In this document: positions 7,926-18,970 of the stretch, one piece after another | How the letters are laid out: every line of letters starts with the position of its first letter | Position numbering within the stretch: position 1 is the first letter of the stretch | Assembly (NCBI RefSeq): GCF_006385595.1 | Contig: NZ_CP041046.1 | Span: 3,038,001-3,102,000 of the forward strand | DNA length: 64,000 bases | Direction of reading: 5' to 3' | Source of the DNA: Luteibacter pinisoli | GTDB lineage: Bacteria > Pseudomonadota > Gammaproteobacteria > Xanthomonadales > Rhodanobacteraceae | The notes under the pieces: model-generated | Database searches by the model: none | Seen by the model: only the letters and a program-made list of their open reading frames with translations | Told to the model about the DNA's origin: nothing | Made by a program: the position numbers and the translations under genes

Positions 7926-9224
7926 TTAGCCCGGCAGCTTGGTCAGGTTCGGGAACGCGTGGCGGCCGGCGTACTTCGCCTTCGCGCCCAGCGCTTCCTC
8001 GATCCGCAGCAGCTGGTTGTACTTGGCCACGCGGTCGGTACGGCACAGCGAACCGGTCTTGATCTGGGTCGCGGTGGTCGCCACGGCGATGTCCGAAATC
8101 GTGGTGTCTTCGGTTTCGCCCGAGCGGTGCGACACGATGGCGGCGTACTTCGCGCGGTCGGCCATGGCGATGGCTTCGAGCGTTTCGGACAGCGTGCCGA
8201 TCTGGTTGACCTTGATCAGGATGGCGTTGGCAATCTTCTTGTCGATGCCTTCCTGGAAGATCTTCGGGTTGGTGACGAACAGATCGTCGCCGACCAGCTG
8301 GATCGCGCCGTCCACGACCTTGGTCAGGTGCGCCCAGCCGTCCCAGTCGCCTTCGGCCATGCCGTCTTCGATGGTGACGATCGGGTACTGCTTCGCCCAC
8401 GAGGCCAGCGTGTCCACCCACTGTTCCGGGGTGAAGACCTTGCCTTCGCCTTCGAGGTCGTACTTGCCGTTCTTGAAGAACTCCGAGCTGGCGACGTCGA
8501 GGCCGAGCAGGATGTCGCTGCCGACCTTGAAGCCGGCCTTGTTGACCGCTTCCAGGATCGTGTCCAGCGCTTCGACGTTCGACTTCAGGTTCGGCGCGAA
8601 GCCGCCCTCGTCGCCCACCGAGGTATTGAGGCCGCGGCCCTTCAGCACCGACTTCAGCGCGTGGAAGATTTCCGCGCCGTGGCGCAGCGCTTCGGCGAAG
8701 GTGGGTGCGCCGACCGGCAGCACCATGAATTCCTGCACGTCGACGTTGTTATCGGCATGCGCGCCACCGTTGATGATGTTCATCATCGGCACCGGCAGCG
8801 AGCCACCACCGTCCACCATCAGGTACTGCCACAGCGGCTGCTTCTTCGAGGCGGCGACGGCATGCGCAGCAGCCATCGACACGGCCAGCAGCGCGTTGGC
8901 ACCGAGGTTGCTCTTGTTGTCCGTCCCGTCGAGGGCGATCAGCTTGGCATCCAGGCCCTTCTGGTCCGCGGCGTCGTAACCGGCCAGCGCCTTGGCGATG
9001 GTGGTGTTGACGTTGCCGACGGCCTTGGTCACGCCCTTGCCGCCGTAGCGGCTCTTGTCGCCGTCGCGCAGCTCCACGGCTTCGCGGACGCCGGTAGACG
9101 CGCCGCTGGGCACGGCCGCGCGGCCGAACGAACCGTCGGCCAGGGTGACTTCGGCTTCGAGGGTGGGGTTACCGCGCGAGTCGAGGATTTCGCGGGCGTG
9201 GATCTTGGTGATCGAAGTGGTCAT
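7926..9224 (-). CDS. eno: Enolase
   Basis: Glycolytic enzyme interconverting 2-phosphoglycerate and phosphoenolpyruvate; in many gammaproteobacteria it is also part of the RNA degradosome. The 432-residue protein shows ARQILDSRGNPT-type N-terminal sequence, the signature LIKVNQIGTLSETL, the SHRSGETEDTTI loop and DEGGFAPNL, all diagnostic. It follows pyrG after 114 bases, which contain a strong hairpin, and leads into ftsB after 9 bases. kdsA, often found between pyrG and eno, is absent here. Confidence 0.98.
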   Translation of the reverse strand: MTTSITKIHAREILDSRGNPTLEAEVTLADGSFGRAAVPSGASTGVREAVELRDGDKSRYGGKGVTKAVGNVNTTIAKALAGYDAADQKGLDAKLIALDGTDNKSNLGANALLAVSMAAAHAVAASKKQPLWQYLMVDGGGSLPVPMMNIINGGAHADNNVDVQEFMVLPVGAPTFAEALRHGAEIFHALKSVLKGRGLNTSVGDEGGFAPNLKSNVEALDTILEAVNKAGFKVGSDILLGLDVASSEFFKNGKYDLEGEGKVFTPEQWVDTLASWAKQYPIVTIEDGMAEGDWDGWAHLTKVVDGAIQLVGDDLFVTNPKIFQEGIDKKIANAILIKVNQIGTLSETLEAIAMADRAKYAAIVSHRSGETEDTTISDIAVATTATQIKTGSLCRTDRVAKYNQLLRIEEALGAKAKYAGRHAFPNLTKLPG

Positions 9225-9258
9225 GCGCTTCCCGTTACGAGTTGGAATGACGGAGCAC

Positions 9259-9288
9259 GGTACCGGTCGGCCTTGCGGCCCCGGTACC
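9259..9288. other. Inverted repeat in the pyrG-eno intergenic region
   Basis: Arms GGTACCGG (9259-9266) and CCGGTACC (9281-9288) pair perfectly. They enclose a second GGCC/GGCC pair around a TTGC loop, with a two-base bulge. No T-tract follows on either strand, so an intrinsic terminator is unlikely. On the minus-strand transcript it could protect or process the pyrG-eno mRNA, letting eno accumulate independently of pyrG. That role is inference. Confidence 0.5.
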
Positions 9289-9338
9289 AGGCAGGATGAA
9301 AAGGGCAGGAGTCCGGAAGCCGGTCGCCTGGCGATGCG

Positions 9339-11018
<1,680 letters not shown>

Positions 11019-11094
11019 GCGAGCAGCCAGTGCTGGAAATTTGTATTTTACCCGAGTGTCGGGCCGCTCGCGAGGGGCAGGATGAACGCTTAAC

Positions 11095-12903
11095 ATGGAG
11101 GGCATGAGCACATCCCCCATCGCCACCCGCCTTGAAGCCCTTCGCGCCGCCATGGCCCGCGAAGGCGTCGCCGCCGTCGTCGTCCCCACGGCCGACCCCC
11201 ACCTGTCCGAATACCTGCCGCTGCGATGGCAGGCCCGGGAGTGGTTTTCCGGCTTTACCGGCTCGGCGGGCACCCTGGTGGTGACCGCGAAGGGTGGCGG
11301 CCTGTGGACCGATTCGCGCTATTTCTCCCAGGCCGAGGCCGAACTGGCCGGCAGCGGCCTGCCGCTGATGAAGCTTAACGTGGCGCACACCCCCGAGCAC
11401 GTGGCCTGGCTAGCCGGCCAGCTCGGCGAGGGCGATGCCGTCGCCGTCGCGGGCGACAGCGTGTCCGTCGCCGGCGCGGAGAGCCTGGCCCGGCGCCTCG
11501 GCGCCAGCGGCGCCACCCTGCGCACCGACCTGGACCTGCCGGGCGCCGCCTGGGCCGACCGGCCGGCCCGGCCGACGGCCCCGGTCTTCGCCCACGAGGG
11601 GGCGTATGCCCCCGTCAGCCGCGCGGACAAGCTGCAGCATGTGCGCACCGCCATGCGCCGCGCGGGGGCCTCGCACCACCTGGTATCGAGCCTTGACGAC
11701 ATCGCCTGGCTCACCAACCTGCGCGGCGCCGACGTGGACTACAACCCGGTGTTCCTCGCCCACCTGCTGATCGAAGACAGCCGGGCCACCCTTTTCGTCG
11801 ACGCTGCCAAGCTGCCAGCGCCGGTCAAGGCCGCCCTGGCCGCCGATGGCGTCTCGGTGGCCGACTACGCCACCGCCGTGGCGGCCCTGGCCGCCCTGCC
11901 GGACGGTGCCACCCTGCTGCTCGACCCGGCCCGCGTCGTGGTCGCCATTTTTGAAGGCCTGCCGGAAGGCGTCAGGCAGATCCACGGCCCTGCCCCGTCC
12001 ACCGCGGCCAAGGCGCGCAAGACCCCGGAAGAGCTGGAACACATCCGCCATGCCATGCGTCGCGACGGCGCCGCGCTCGCCCGCGCGTTCCGCCGGATCG
12101 AGACCGGCGTGGCCGCGGGGGAGCCGCTGACCGAGCTGGACGTGGATACCATCGTTCGCGAGGCCCGCGCCGCGCAGGACGGCTTCGTCGGTGAAAGCTT
12201 CTCCACCATCGCCGGCTACCAGGCCAATGGCGCCCTGCCCCATTACCGCGCCACCGAGGCGGGCTTCAGCCCGCTGGCCGCGAAAGGGCTGCTGCTGGTG
12301 GATTCCGGTGGCCAGTACCTCGGCGGCACCACGGACATCACCCGCGTGCTGGCCCTTGGCCCGGTGACCGATGAGCAGCGCCGCGACTCCACCCTGGTGC
12401 TGAAGGGCATGATCGCGCTGTCCCGCGCCCGCTTCCCGAAGGGGGCCAGCGGCCCGCAGCTCGACGCCCTGGCGCGCGCGCCGCTGTGGGCGGCCGGCAT
12501 GGATTTCGGCCACGGCACCGGCCACGGCGTGGGTTACTTCCTCAATGTCCACGAGGGCCCGCATGGCATCCGGCCGCCGGTCGCCGGTGGCGCGCTGGTC
12601 CCGCTGGAGCCGGGCATGATCACGTCGATCGAACCGGGCCTCTACAAGGCCGGCCGCTACGGCATCCGCCACGAGAACCTCGCGGTGGTGACCCAGGCCG
12701 ACGAGACCGAGTTCGGCGAGTTCTACGCCTTCGAAACCCTGACGCTGTGCCCGTTCGATCGCCGCGGCCTGGAGCCACGCCTGCTGGAGCCCTCCGAGCG
12801 GGCCTGGCTGGACGATTACCACGCCACGGTGCGGGCGGCCCTGTGGCCGCTGCTCGACGGCGACGACCGCGCCTGGCTCGAATGGCACTGCGCCCCGCTG
12901 TAA
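11095..12903 (+). CDS. Aminopeptidase P family (M24B) Xaa-Pro peptidase, long three-domain form
   Basis: A 602-residue cytosolic metallopeptidase removing an N-terminal residue preceding proline. Two creatinase-type N-terminal domains (about 5-310) begin with the WFSGFTGSAGTLVV motif. The pita-bread catalytic domain (about 315-535) shows metal ligands in VDSGGQYLGGTTDITR (two Asp), GHGTGHGVG (His), TSIEPGLY (Glu) and RHENLAVV (Glu). The C-terminal extension of about 60 residues is typical of the large eukaryote-like XPNPEP1 class rather than 440-residue E. coli PepP. An ATG at 11104 is an alternative start three codons in. It is divergent from pyrG. Confidence 0.9.
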   Translation: MEGMSTSPIATRLEALRAAMAREGVAAVVVPTADPHLSEYLPLRWQAREWFSGFTGSAGTLVVTAKGGGLWTDSRYFSQAEAELAGSGLPLMKLNVAHTPEHVAWLAGQLGEGDAVAVAGDSVSVAGAESLARRLGASGATLRTDLDLPGAAWADRPARPTAPVFAHEGAYAPVSRADKLQHVRTAMRRAGASHHLVSSLDDIAWLTNLRGADVDYNPVFLAHLLIEDSRATLFVDAAKLPAPVKAALAADGVSVADYATAVAALAALPDGATLLLDPARVVVAIFEGLPEGVRQIHGPAPSTAAKARKTPEELEHIRHAMRRDGAALARAFRRIETGVAAGEPLTELDVDTIVREARAAQDGFVGESFSTIAGYQANGALPHYRATEAGFSPLAAKGLLLVDSGGQYLGGTTDITRVLALGPVTDEQRRDSTLVLKGMIALSRARFPKGASGPQLDALARAPLWAAGMDFGHGTGHGVGYFLNVHEGPHGIRPPVAGGALVPLEPGMITSIEPGLYKAGRYGIRHENLAVVTQADETEFGEFYAFETLTLCPFDRRGLEPRLLEPSERAWLDDYHATVRAALWPLLDGDDRAWLEWHCAPL

Positions 12904-13005
12904 CCCGAGGCTGATGTCTCGCCGCGTGATACGGGCACCTGCCACGCTTGACCGGCCTGCCCGCCTCACCCATTCTGCCCGGCTACCGAGAAACCGACCC
13001 GCCTG

Positions 13006-14895
13006 ATGAATACCCGTTACAACGCCTCAGACATCGAAGTCCTCAGCGGCCTTGACCCGGTCAAGCGTCGGCCAGGCATGTACACCGACACCTCGCGGCC
13101 GAACCACCTGGCCCAGGAAGTCATCGACAACTCCGTCGACGAAGCCCTCGCCGGGCACGCGAAGTCGATCGACGTCACCGTCTTCAACGACGGCTCGGTG
13201 GAAGTCACCGACGATGGCCGCGGCATGCCCGTGGACATCCACCCGGAAGAGAAAGTGCCGGGTATCGAGCTGATCCTTACCCGCCTGCATGCGGGCGGTA
13301 AGTTCTCGAACAAGAATTACGCATTCTCCGGCGGCCTCCACGGCGTGGGCGTCTCCGTGGTGAATGCGCTGTCCACCCGCGTGGATGTCACCATCCGCCG
13401 CGAGGGCCAGGAATTCCGCATGAGCTTCGCGAACGGCGATCGCGCCAGCGAGCTCGAAGTGATCGGCACCGTGCCGAAAAAGAAGACCGGCACCACGCTG
13501 CGCTTCTGGCCCGATCCAAAGTACTTCGATTCGCCGCGCATCCTGGTGTCGAAGCTGAAACACCTGCTACGCGCCAAGGCCGTGCTCTGCGCGGGCCTCA
13601 CCGTGCGCCTGCACGACGAAGCCGCCGGCGAAACCACCGAGTGGTATTTCGAAGACGGCCTGCAGGACTACCTGCGCGCCGAGCTCCAGGGGGCGGAAGC
13701 ACTCCCGGCTGACCTCTTCGTCAAGCACTTCGCGCGCGAAACCGATACCGTGGATGTCGCGCTGTGCTGGCTGCCGGAAGGCGACCTGGTGCAGGAAAGC
13801 TACGTCAACCTGATTCCCACCGCCCAGGGCGGCACGCATGTGAACGGCCTGCGTTCGGGCCTCACCAATGCGATCCGCGAGTTCTGCGACCTGCGCAACC
13901 TGCTGCCACGCGGCGTGAAGCTTGCCCCGGAAGATGTCTGGGAACGCCTGGCCTTCGTGTTGAGCGTGAAGCTGCAGGACGCCCAGTTCGCCGGCCAGAC
14001 CAAGGAACGCCTCTCCTCGCGCAACGCCGCCGGCGTCGTCGAAGGCGTGGTGCACGATGCCTTCAGCCTGTGGCTGAACCAGCACGTGGATCTTGGCGAG
14101 AAGATCGCCCAGCTCGCCATCGAGCGCGCGAGCGCGCGCCTGAAGGCGGCCAAGCAGGTGGTCCGCAAGAAGATCACCGCGGGCCCGGCGCTGCCCGGCA
14201 AGCTCGCCGACTGCGCCTCCACCGACCTGACCCGCACCGAGATCTTCCTGGTGGAAGGTGACTCGGCCGGCGGCTCGGCCAAGCAGGCACGCGACAAGGA
14301 TTTCCAGGCGATCATGCCGTTGCGCGGCAAGATCCTGAATACGTGGGAAGTGGAATCCACCGCCGTGCTCGCCTCGCAGGAAGTGCACGACCTGGCCGTG
14401 GCCATTGGCTGCGATCCGGGCAAGGATGACCTCTCCGGCCTGCGTTACGGCAAGGTGGTGATCCTGGCCGATGCGGATTCCGACGGCCTCCATATCGCCA
14501 CCCTGCTCTCGGCGCTGTTCCTGCGCCACTTCCCGTCGCTGGTGCGCGAGGGCCATGTGTTCGTGGCCATGCCGCCGCTGTTCCGCGTGGACGTGGGCAA
14601 GCAGGTGTTCTACTGCCTGGACGAGGAAGAAAAGCGCCTGATGCTGGAGAAGGTCGAGCGCGAGAAGATGAAGGGCGCCGTCTCGGTCACCCGCTTCAAG
14701 GGCCTGGGCGAGATGAACCCGGCGCAGCTGCGCGAATCCACGGTCCATCCGGATACGCGCCGCCTCGTGCAGCTCACCGTGGAAACGGATGACGGCACGA
14801 CGAAGCTCATGGACATGCTGCTGGCAAAGAAGCGCGCAGGCGATCGCAAGCAATGGCTCGAGGACAAGGGCGACCTGGCCACCCTCGAAGTCTGA
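13006..14895 (+). CDS. parE: DNA topoisomerase IV subunit B
   Basis: ATPase subunit of topoisomerase IV, which decatenates daughter chromosomes with ParC. The 629-residue length fits ParE rather than GyrB of about 800. The GHKL ATPase domain shows VIDNSVDEALAG, DDGRGMPVD and GGLHGVGVSVVNALS. The TOPRIM domain has LVEGDSAGGSAKQARDK and the metal motif ADADSDG, and the C-terminus ends with RFKGLGEMNP and DTRRLVQL. No good Shine-Dalgarno sequence is visible. It ends just before a strong terminator shared with pgi. Confidence 0.97.
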   Translation: MNTRYNASDIEVLSGLDPVKRRPGMYTDTSRPNHLAQEVIDNSVDEALAGHAKSIDVTVFNDGSVEVTDDGRGMPVDIHPEEKVPGIELILTRLHAGGKFSNKNYAFSGGLHGVGVSVVNALSTRVDVTIRREGQEFRMSFANGDRASELEVIGTVPKKKTGTTLRFWPDPKYFDSPRILVSKLKHLLRAKAVLCAGLTVRLHDEAAGETTEWYFEDGLQDYLRAELQGAEALPADLFVKHFARETDTVDVALCWLPEGDLVQESYVNLIPTAQGGTHVNGLRSGLTNAIREFCDLRNLLPRGVKLAPEDVWERLAFVLSVKLQDAQFAGQTKERLSSRNAAGVVEGVVHDAFSLWLNQHVDLGEKIAQLAIERASARLKAAKQVVRKKITAGPALPGKLADCASTDLTRTEIFLVEGDSAGGSAKQARDKDFQAIMPLRGKILNTWEVESTAVLASQEVHDLAVAIGCDPGKDDLSGLRYGKVVILADADSDGLHIATLLSALFLRHFPSLVREGHVFVAMPPLFRVDVGKQVFYCLDEEEKRLMLEKVEREKMKGAVSVTRFKGLGEMNPAQLRESTVHPDTRRLVQLTVETDDGTTKLMDMLLAKKRAGDRKQWLEDKGDLATLEV

Positions 14896-14900
14896 CCCAG

Positions 14901-14929
14901 AAAAAACCCGGCCCAAGGCCGGGTTTTTT
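14901..14929. terminator. Bidirectional intrinsic terminator between parE and pgi
   Basis: Stem CCCGGCC / GGCCGGG with a CAA loop, flanked by A6 on the left and T6 on the right, so it works in both directions. It lies 6 bases after the parE stop and 25 bases beyond the convergent pgi stop. Confidence 0.92.
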
Positions 14930-14953
14930 CATTCATGCACACGTGCGTCGTGT

Positions 14954-16588
14954 TTAGCGACGTTCGCGGATCGCTTCGATCAGGCCGCGCGTCGCCGCGT
15001 CGAACTGCGCGATGTCGCCGGCATCCTTGTCGTTGGCCAGCGACGGGTAGATCTGCTTGGCGATCACCTTTCCCAGCTCCACGCCCCACTGGTCGAAGGC
15101 ATTGATGCCCCACAGGTGGCCGAGCATGAACACCTTGTGCTCGTACAGCGCGATAAGCGCGCCCAGCGAATGCGGGGTGAGCGAATCGAGCATGAACACG
15201 GTGCTCGGGCGGTTGCCCTTGAACGTCCGCTGCGCGGCGAGTGCGCGGCGCTCTTCCTCGGTACCGGTCTTCGCTTCGGCAAGCGCTTCTTCAAACGTCT
15301 TGCCCAGCGACAGCGCCGCGGCCTGCGCCAGCAGGTTCGAGGTCAGCACATCCTGGTTCTCGCGCAGCGGGTGCGCCGGCTTCACCAGGCCGATGAACTC
15401 CAGCGGGACGACATCCGTACCCTGGTGCAGGGCCTGGAAATACGCGTGCTGCGCATTGGTGCCGATGCTGCCCCAGACCACGGGAACGGTTGAACCGGTG
15501 ACTTCCTTGCCGGTGGTCGGATGCACGTGCTTGCCCAGCGATTCCATCTCGAGCTGCTGCAGGTACGACGGCAGGTCGGCCAGGTAATCCACGTACGGAA
15601 TCACCGCACGACTGGTGGTACCGAGGATGTTACGGTTCCACAGCTCGGCAGCGGCCAGCAGGACCGGCAGGTTGTCCTTCCACTCGGTGGTGCGGAAATG
15701 GTCATCCGCCTCGGCGGCACCCGCCAGCAGGTCGCGGAAACCGTTCATGCCGATCGCGAAGGCGATGGACGCGCCCACGGCGGACCACAGCGAGAAGCGA
15801 CCGCCGACGTAATCCCACATGGGCAGCACCTGCGCGGCGCCCCACTTGTTCACGGCATCGACGTTCGAGCTCACGGCAATGAAATGCTTCGCCGTCTTCG
15901 CCGTGTCGCCCTTGTTGAACTTGAGGATCCAGTCACGGAAGACGCCGCCGTTGAGCAACGTTTCCTGGGTGTTGAAGCTCTTCGAGACCAGGATCACCAG
16001 CGTGTGCGCGGGATCCAGCGAGTTCATCAGGTCGTAGGCGGCCTGGCCGTCCACGTTGGTGAGGAAGTGGCTCTTGATGCCCTTGACGTGGAACTGCTCC
16101 AGCGCGTGCACCGCGAGGCGCGGGCCGAGGTCGGAACCACCGATGCCGATGTTGACGACATCCGTGACGCGGCCGATCAGGCCGACCGACTCACCTTCGC
16201 CCTTGTGCACGGCATTAACCAGCTTTTCCATCTGGTCGAGCGCTTCGGCGACTTCCTTGCGGACATCGGCCGGTGCCGCCGGGTGACGCGACGCACCACC
16301 ACGCAGGGCGGTATGCAGCACGGCGCGGTCTTCCGACGTATTGATGTGCTTGCCTTCGAACATCGCATCGCGCGCGGCCTTCCAGCCGGTGCCATCGATG
16401 TACTGGCCCACGGCATCCAGCGCGGCAACGTCCAGCTTCTGCCGGGTGATGTCGAGGAGGATCGGGCCCATCCGGCGACGGAAACGGTCGCCACGAGAGG
16501 CGTCGTTAACCAGGGCGCGGAGATTGGTGCCGGCGAGGCGGCGAGCGTGCTCTTCGAACGAAGGCAGGGGGGCGTGCTTTGAATCCAT
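14954..16588 (-). CDS. pgi: Glucose-6-phosphate isomerase
   Basis: Interconverts glucose-6-phosphate and fructose-6-phosphate. The start at 16588 gives MDSKHAPLPSFEEHARRL and 544 residues, the usual size. Signatures are VNIGIGGSDLGPRLA, VGGRFSLWSAVG and the C-terminal INAFDQWGVELGK. The frame is open 12 codons further upstream without conservation. It lies 107 bases after panD; a TACAAT sequence on the minus strand at 16654-16649 could be its -10, but no -35 is evident. Confidence 0.97.
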   Translation of the reverse strand: MDSKHAPLPSFEEHARRLAGTNLRALVNDASRGDRFRRRMGPILLDITRQKLDVAALDAVGQYIDGTGWKAARDAMFEGKHINTSEDRAVLHTALRGGASRHPAAPADVRKEVAEALDQMEKLVNAVHKGEGESVGLIGRVTDVVNIGIGGSDLGPRLAVHALEQFHVKGIKSHFLTNVDGQAAYDLMNSLDPAHTLVILVSKSFNTQETLLNGGVFRDWILKFNKGDTAKTAKHFIAVSSNVDAVNKWGAAQVLPMWDYVGGRFSLWSAVGASIAFAIGMNGFRDLLAGAAEADDHFRTTEWKDNLPVLLAAAELWNRNILGTTSRAVIPYVDYLADLPSYLQQLEMESLGKHVHPTTGKEVTGSTVPVVWGSIGTNAQHAYFQALHQGTDVVPLEFIGLVKPAHPLRENQDVLTSNLLAQAAALSLGKTFEEALAEAKTGTEEERRALAAQRTFKGNRPSTVFMLDSLTPHSLGALIALYEHKVFMLGHLWGINAFDQWGVELGKVIAKQIYPSLANDKDAGDIAQFDAATRGLIEAIRERR

Positions 16589-16695
16589 GGCTTCCACTTG
16601 GGTGCGACGGAGGGAAGCCCTCATATTACCGCACTGCAGCGTAGGTGGATTGTATGCACGTGTGGGCGCCGGCCTGGGCCGACGCCCGCATGAGC

Positions 16696-17076
16696 TTACG
16701 CAGCCTGCTTCGGAATCGAATGGTTGGTGTGCGTGATGCGGTTATCGGCATCGACATACACCAGATCCGGCTGGTACTTGGCCAGCTCGGCTTCGGACAG
16801 GCCAGCGAACGCGGCAATGATGAGCAGGTCGCCGGTGGACACGCGGCGGGCGGCGCTGCCGTTCACGGAGATGATGCCCGAGCCCTCTTCCGCACGCAGC
16901 GCGTACGTGACGAAGCGTTCGCCGTTGCTGATGTTCCAGGCATGGATCTGTTCGTACTCGCGCATACCGGCGGCATCGAGCAGGTTGCCATCAATGGCGA
17001 TCGAACCTTCGTAGTTCAGCTCGGCGTGAGTCACCGTGGCGCGGTGGATCTTGCACTTGAGCATGTTGAGGTGCAT
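16696..17076 (-). CDS. panD: Aspartate 1-decarboxylase (pyruvoyl enzyme)
   Basis: Makes beta-alanine for pantothenate. The 126-residue proenzyme carries the self-cleavage site NYEGSIAID, where cleavage between Gly24 and Ser25 yields the pyruvoyl group. It also has YEQIHAWNISNGERFVTY and the NGSAAR motif. It is the third pan gene of the panB-panC-panD series but stands 141 bases after panC, and a TAGAAT sequence (17118-17113, minus strand) upstream may give it its own promoter. A PanZ-type maturation factor is not seen in the window. Confidence 0.96.
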   Translation of the reverse strand: MHLNMLKCKIHRATVTHAELNYEGSIAIDGNLLDAAGMREYEQIHAWNISNGERFVTYALRAEEGSGIISVNGSAARRVSTGDLLIIAAFAGLSEAELAKYQPDLVYVDADNRITHTNHSIPKQAA

Positions 17077-17112
17077 GGCGGTCTCTGGGGTCTGGCGGTT
17101 ACAAAAACGCCC

Positions 17113-17118
17113 ATTCTA
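17113..17118 (-). promoter_or_regulatory. Possible panD -10 element (TAGAAT)
   Basis: TAGAAT on the minus strand, 36 bases upstream of the panD ATG, in the otherwise empty panC-panD gap. No convincing -35 hexamer is found at 16-18 bases. Confidence 0.3.
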
Positions 17119-17217
17119 GCGGAGGGTGGCCCATACCGTCTCGAAGGGGCTTCCTCGGTTCGAGGCGCTTTATGGGGGAGCCGGGCGGGAAACGCAAGTG
17201 CCCGTTCGTGAAGGCTT

Positions 17218-18063
17218 TCAGTCGAAAGGCAGGTTGTCGATCAGGCGGGTGGCACCCAGCCGCGCCGCCACCAGCGCCACCAGGCCTTCCCGCTCGTCCG
17301 GCGCCGGCTCGGCCAGGTCCTCGGCACGGCGGATGGCGACGTAGTCCGGGACGAAACCGGCCCGCTCCAGGCGGGCCTTCGCGGCCTGTTCCAGCGCCTG
17401 CCAGGCGTGGCCCTCGGCAAACAGGGTGCGCATCTGGGTCAGCGTGGCGTAGATCTGCGGGGCGCGCTGGCGCTCGGCCGGCGACAGGTACTGGTTGCGC
17501 GAGCTCTTGGCCAGGCCGTCCTCGTCGCGCAGCGTGGGCCCGGCCATGATCTTCACCGGCAGCGACAGGTCGCGAACCATCCGCTCGATGACCTTCAGCT
17601 GCTGGAAATCCTTCTGGCCAAACACCGCGAAATCCGGCTGCACGAGGTGGAAGAGCTTCGACACCACCGTCGCCACGCCATCGAAATGGCCGGGGCGATG
17701 GTCGCCCTCGAGGGTTTCGGTCACGCCCGGCACGTGGATGCTCACGCTGCCCGCCGGCCCGAACGGATACAGCGTGGCCACTTCGGGGGCGAACAGCACG
17801 TCGCAGCCGGCCTCGGCCAGGCCGACCTGGTCCTGGACGAGCGTGCGCGGGTAGCGCTCGAAGTCCTCACCCGGGCCAAACTGGGTCGGGTTGACGAACA
17901 CGGACGCGACCACCCGGTCGGCGCGGGCACGGGCCAGCTTCAACAGGGAATGGTGGCCCTCGTGGAGGTTGCCCATGGTTGGGACGAAGCCCACGGTCTG
18001 GCCAGAGGTGCGCCAGCCACGGATGGTGGCGCGGAGGGCGGCGGCGTCGGTTACGGTCTGCAT
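17218..18063 (-). CDS. panC: Pantothenate synthetase
   Basis: ATP-dependent ligation of pantoate and beta-alanine. The 281-residue protein has the HIGH-class nucleotide motif PTMGNLHEGHHSLL near 30-43, FVNPTQFGPGEDF, and the KMSKS-like loop DGLAKSSRNQYL. Its ATG is 10 bases downstream of the panB stop, indicating co-transcription with panB. With panB, panD and perhaps the panE-like gene at the left edge, the full pantothenate route is represented in this window. Confidence 0.97.
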   Translation of the reverse strand: MQTVTDAAALRATIRGWRTSGQTVGFVPTMGNLHEGHHSLLKLARARADRVVASVFVNPTQFGPGEDFERYPRTLVQDQVGLAEAGCDVLFAPEVATLYPFGPAGSVSIHVPGVTETLEGDHRPGHFDGVATVVSKLFHLVQPDFAVFGQKDFQQLKVIERMVRDLSLPVKIMAGPTLRDEDGLAKSSRNQYLSPAERQRAPQIYATLTQMRTLFAEGHAWQALEQAAKARLERAGFVPDYVAIRRAEDLAEPAPDEREGLVALVAARLGATRLIDNLPFD

Positions 18064-18073
18064 GGGGTGCTCG

Positions 18074-18901
18074 TTAGCTGAAGCTGTGTTCCGGGCCGGG
18101 GAAGGTCCCTGCCCTGACGTCGTCGGCGTAGGCCTGGATTGCCGCCGGGATGGAGTCGCGTCCCGCGAGGAAATCCTTGGAAAACTTCGGCCGCTTGCCG
18201 GGGGTCAGGCCGATCATGTCGTAGACCACCAGCACCTGGCCGTCGCACGCGACACCTGCGCCGATGCCGATGACCGGAATGCTGAGGGCACGGGTGATGC
18301 GCTCGGCCAGGGCCGACGGCACGCACTCCAGCACCAGCAGGTCCGCGCCGGCGGCCTCGACTGCCTGGGCGTCGGCGAACAGCTTGTCGGCAGCGGCGTC
18401 GGTCTTGCCCTGCACCTTGTAGCCACCGAACTTGTTCACCGACTGCGGCGTCAGGCCCAGGTGGCTGCATACGGGGATGTCGCGTTCGGCCAGCGCGGTG
18501 ATCACCTCGCAGATCCGTCCCGCGCCCTCGATCTTGACCATGGCCGCACCGCCCTGTGCCACGAGCCGCGTGGCGGCTTCCATGGCCGAAGGCACGTCGC
18601 GATCACTCATGAAAGGCAGGTCGGCCACCAGCAACGTCGCGGAAAGCCCGCGAGCCACGGCAGCGGTGTGATAGACCATGTCGTCAACCGTGACAGGCAG
18701 CGTACTCGCCCTGCCCTGCACCACCATGCCCAGCGAATCGCCAACCAGCGCCACGTCGATCCCGGCGGATTCCAGTTGTGCGGCGAAACTCGCGTCGTAG
18801 GCGGTGAGCATCACGATCTTCCGGCCGTCGGCTTTCATCGCCTTCAGGCCCGGCACGGTCACCGGCTTGCGCGCCGGTGCACTCGTTTTTTCCACGTACA
18901 C
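18074..18901 (-). CDS. panB: 3-methyl-2-oxobutanoate hydroxymethyltransferase
   Basis: First committed step of pantothenate synthesis, using methylene-THF to make ketopantoate. The 275-residue protein shows KIVMLTAYDASFAAQ, VGDSLGMVVQG and KIEGAGRICEVITAL, typical TIM-barrel signatures. It begins with GTG, and a second in-frame GTG two codons later is possible. It stands 69 bases after folK, linking folate and pantothenate genes in one transcript, an arrangement common in gammaproteobacteria. Confidence 0.97.
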   Translation of the reverse strand: MYVEKTSAPARKPVTVPGLKAMKADGRKIVMLTAYDASFAAQLESAGIDVALVGDSLGMVVQGRASTLPVTVDDMVYHTAAVARGLSATLLVADLPFMSDRDVPSAMEAATRLVAQGGAAMVKIEGAGRICEVITALAERDIPVCSHLGLTPQSVNKFGGYKVQGKTDAAADKLFADAQAVEAAGADLLVLECVPSALAERITRALSIPVIGIGAGVACDGQVLVVYDMIGLTPGKRPKFSKDFLAGRDSIPAAIQAYADDVRAGTFPGPEHSFS

Positions 18902-18970
18902 GCTCAGGTCGCCTCGTTGGGTGAAACCGGAATTGTCCGCCTGATTGGCCCGGGGCTCAAGGAACCCGGG

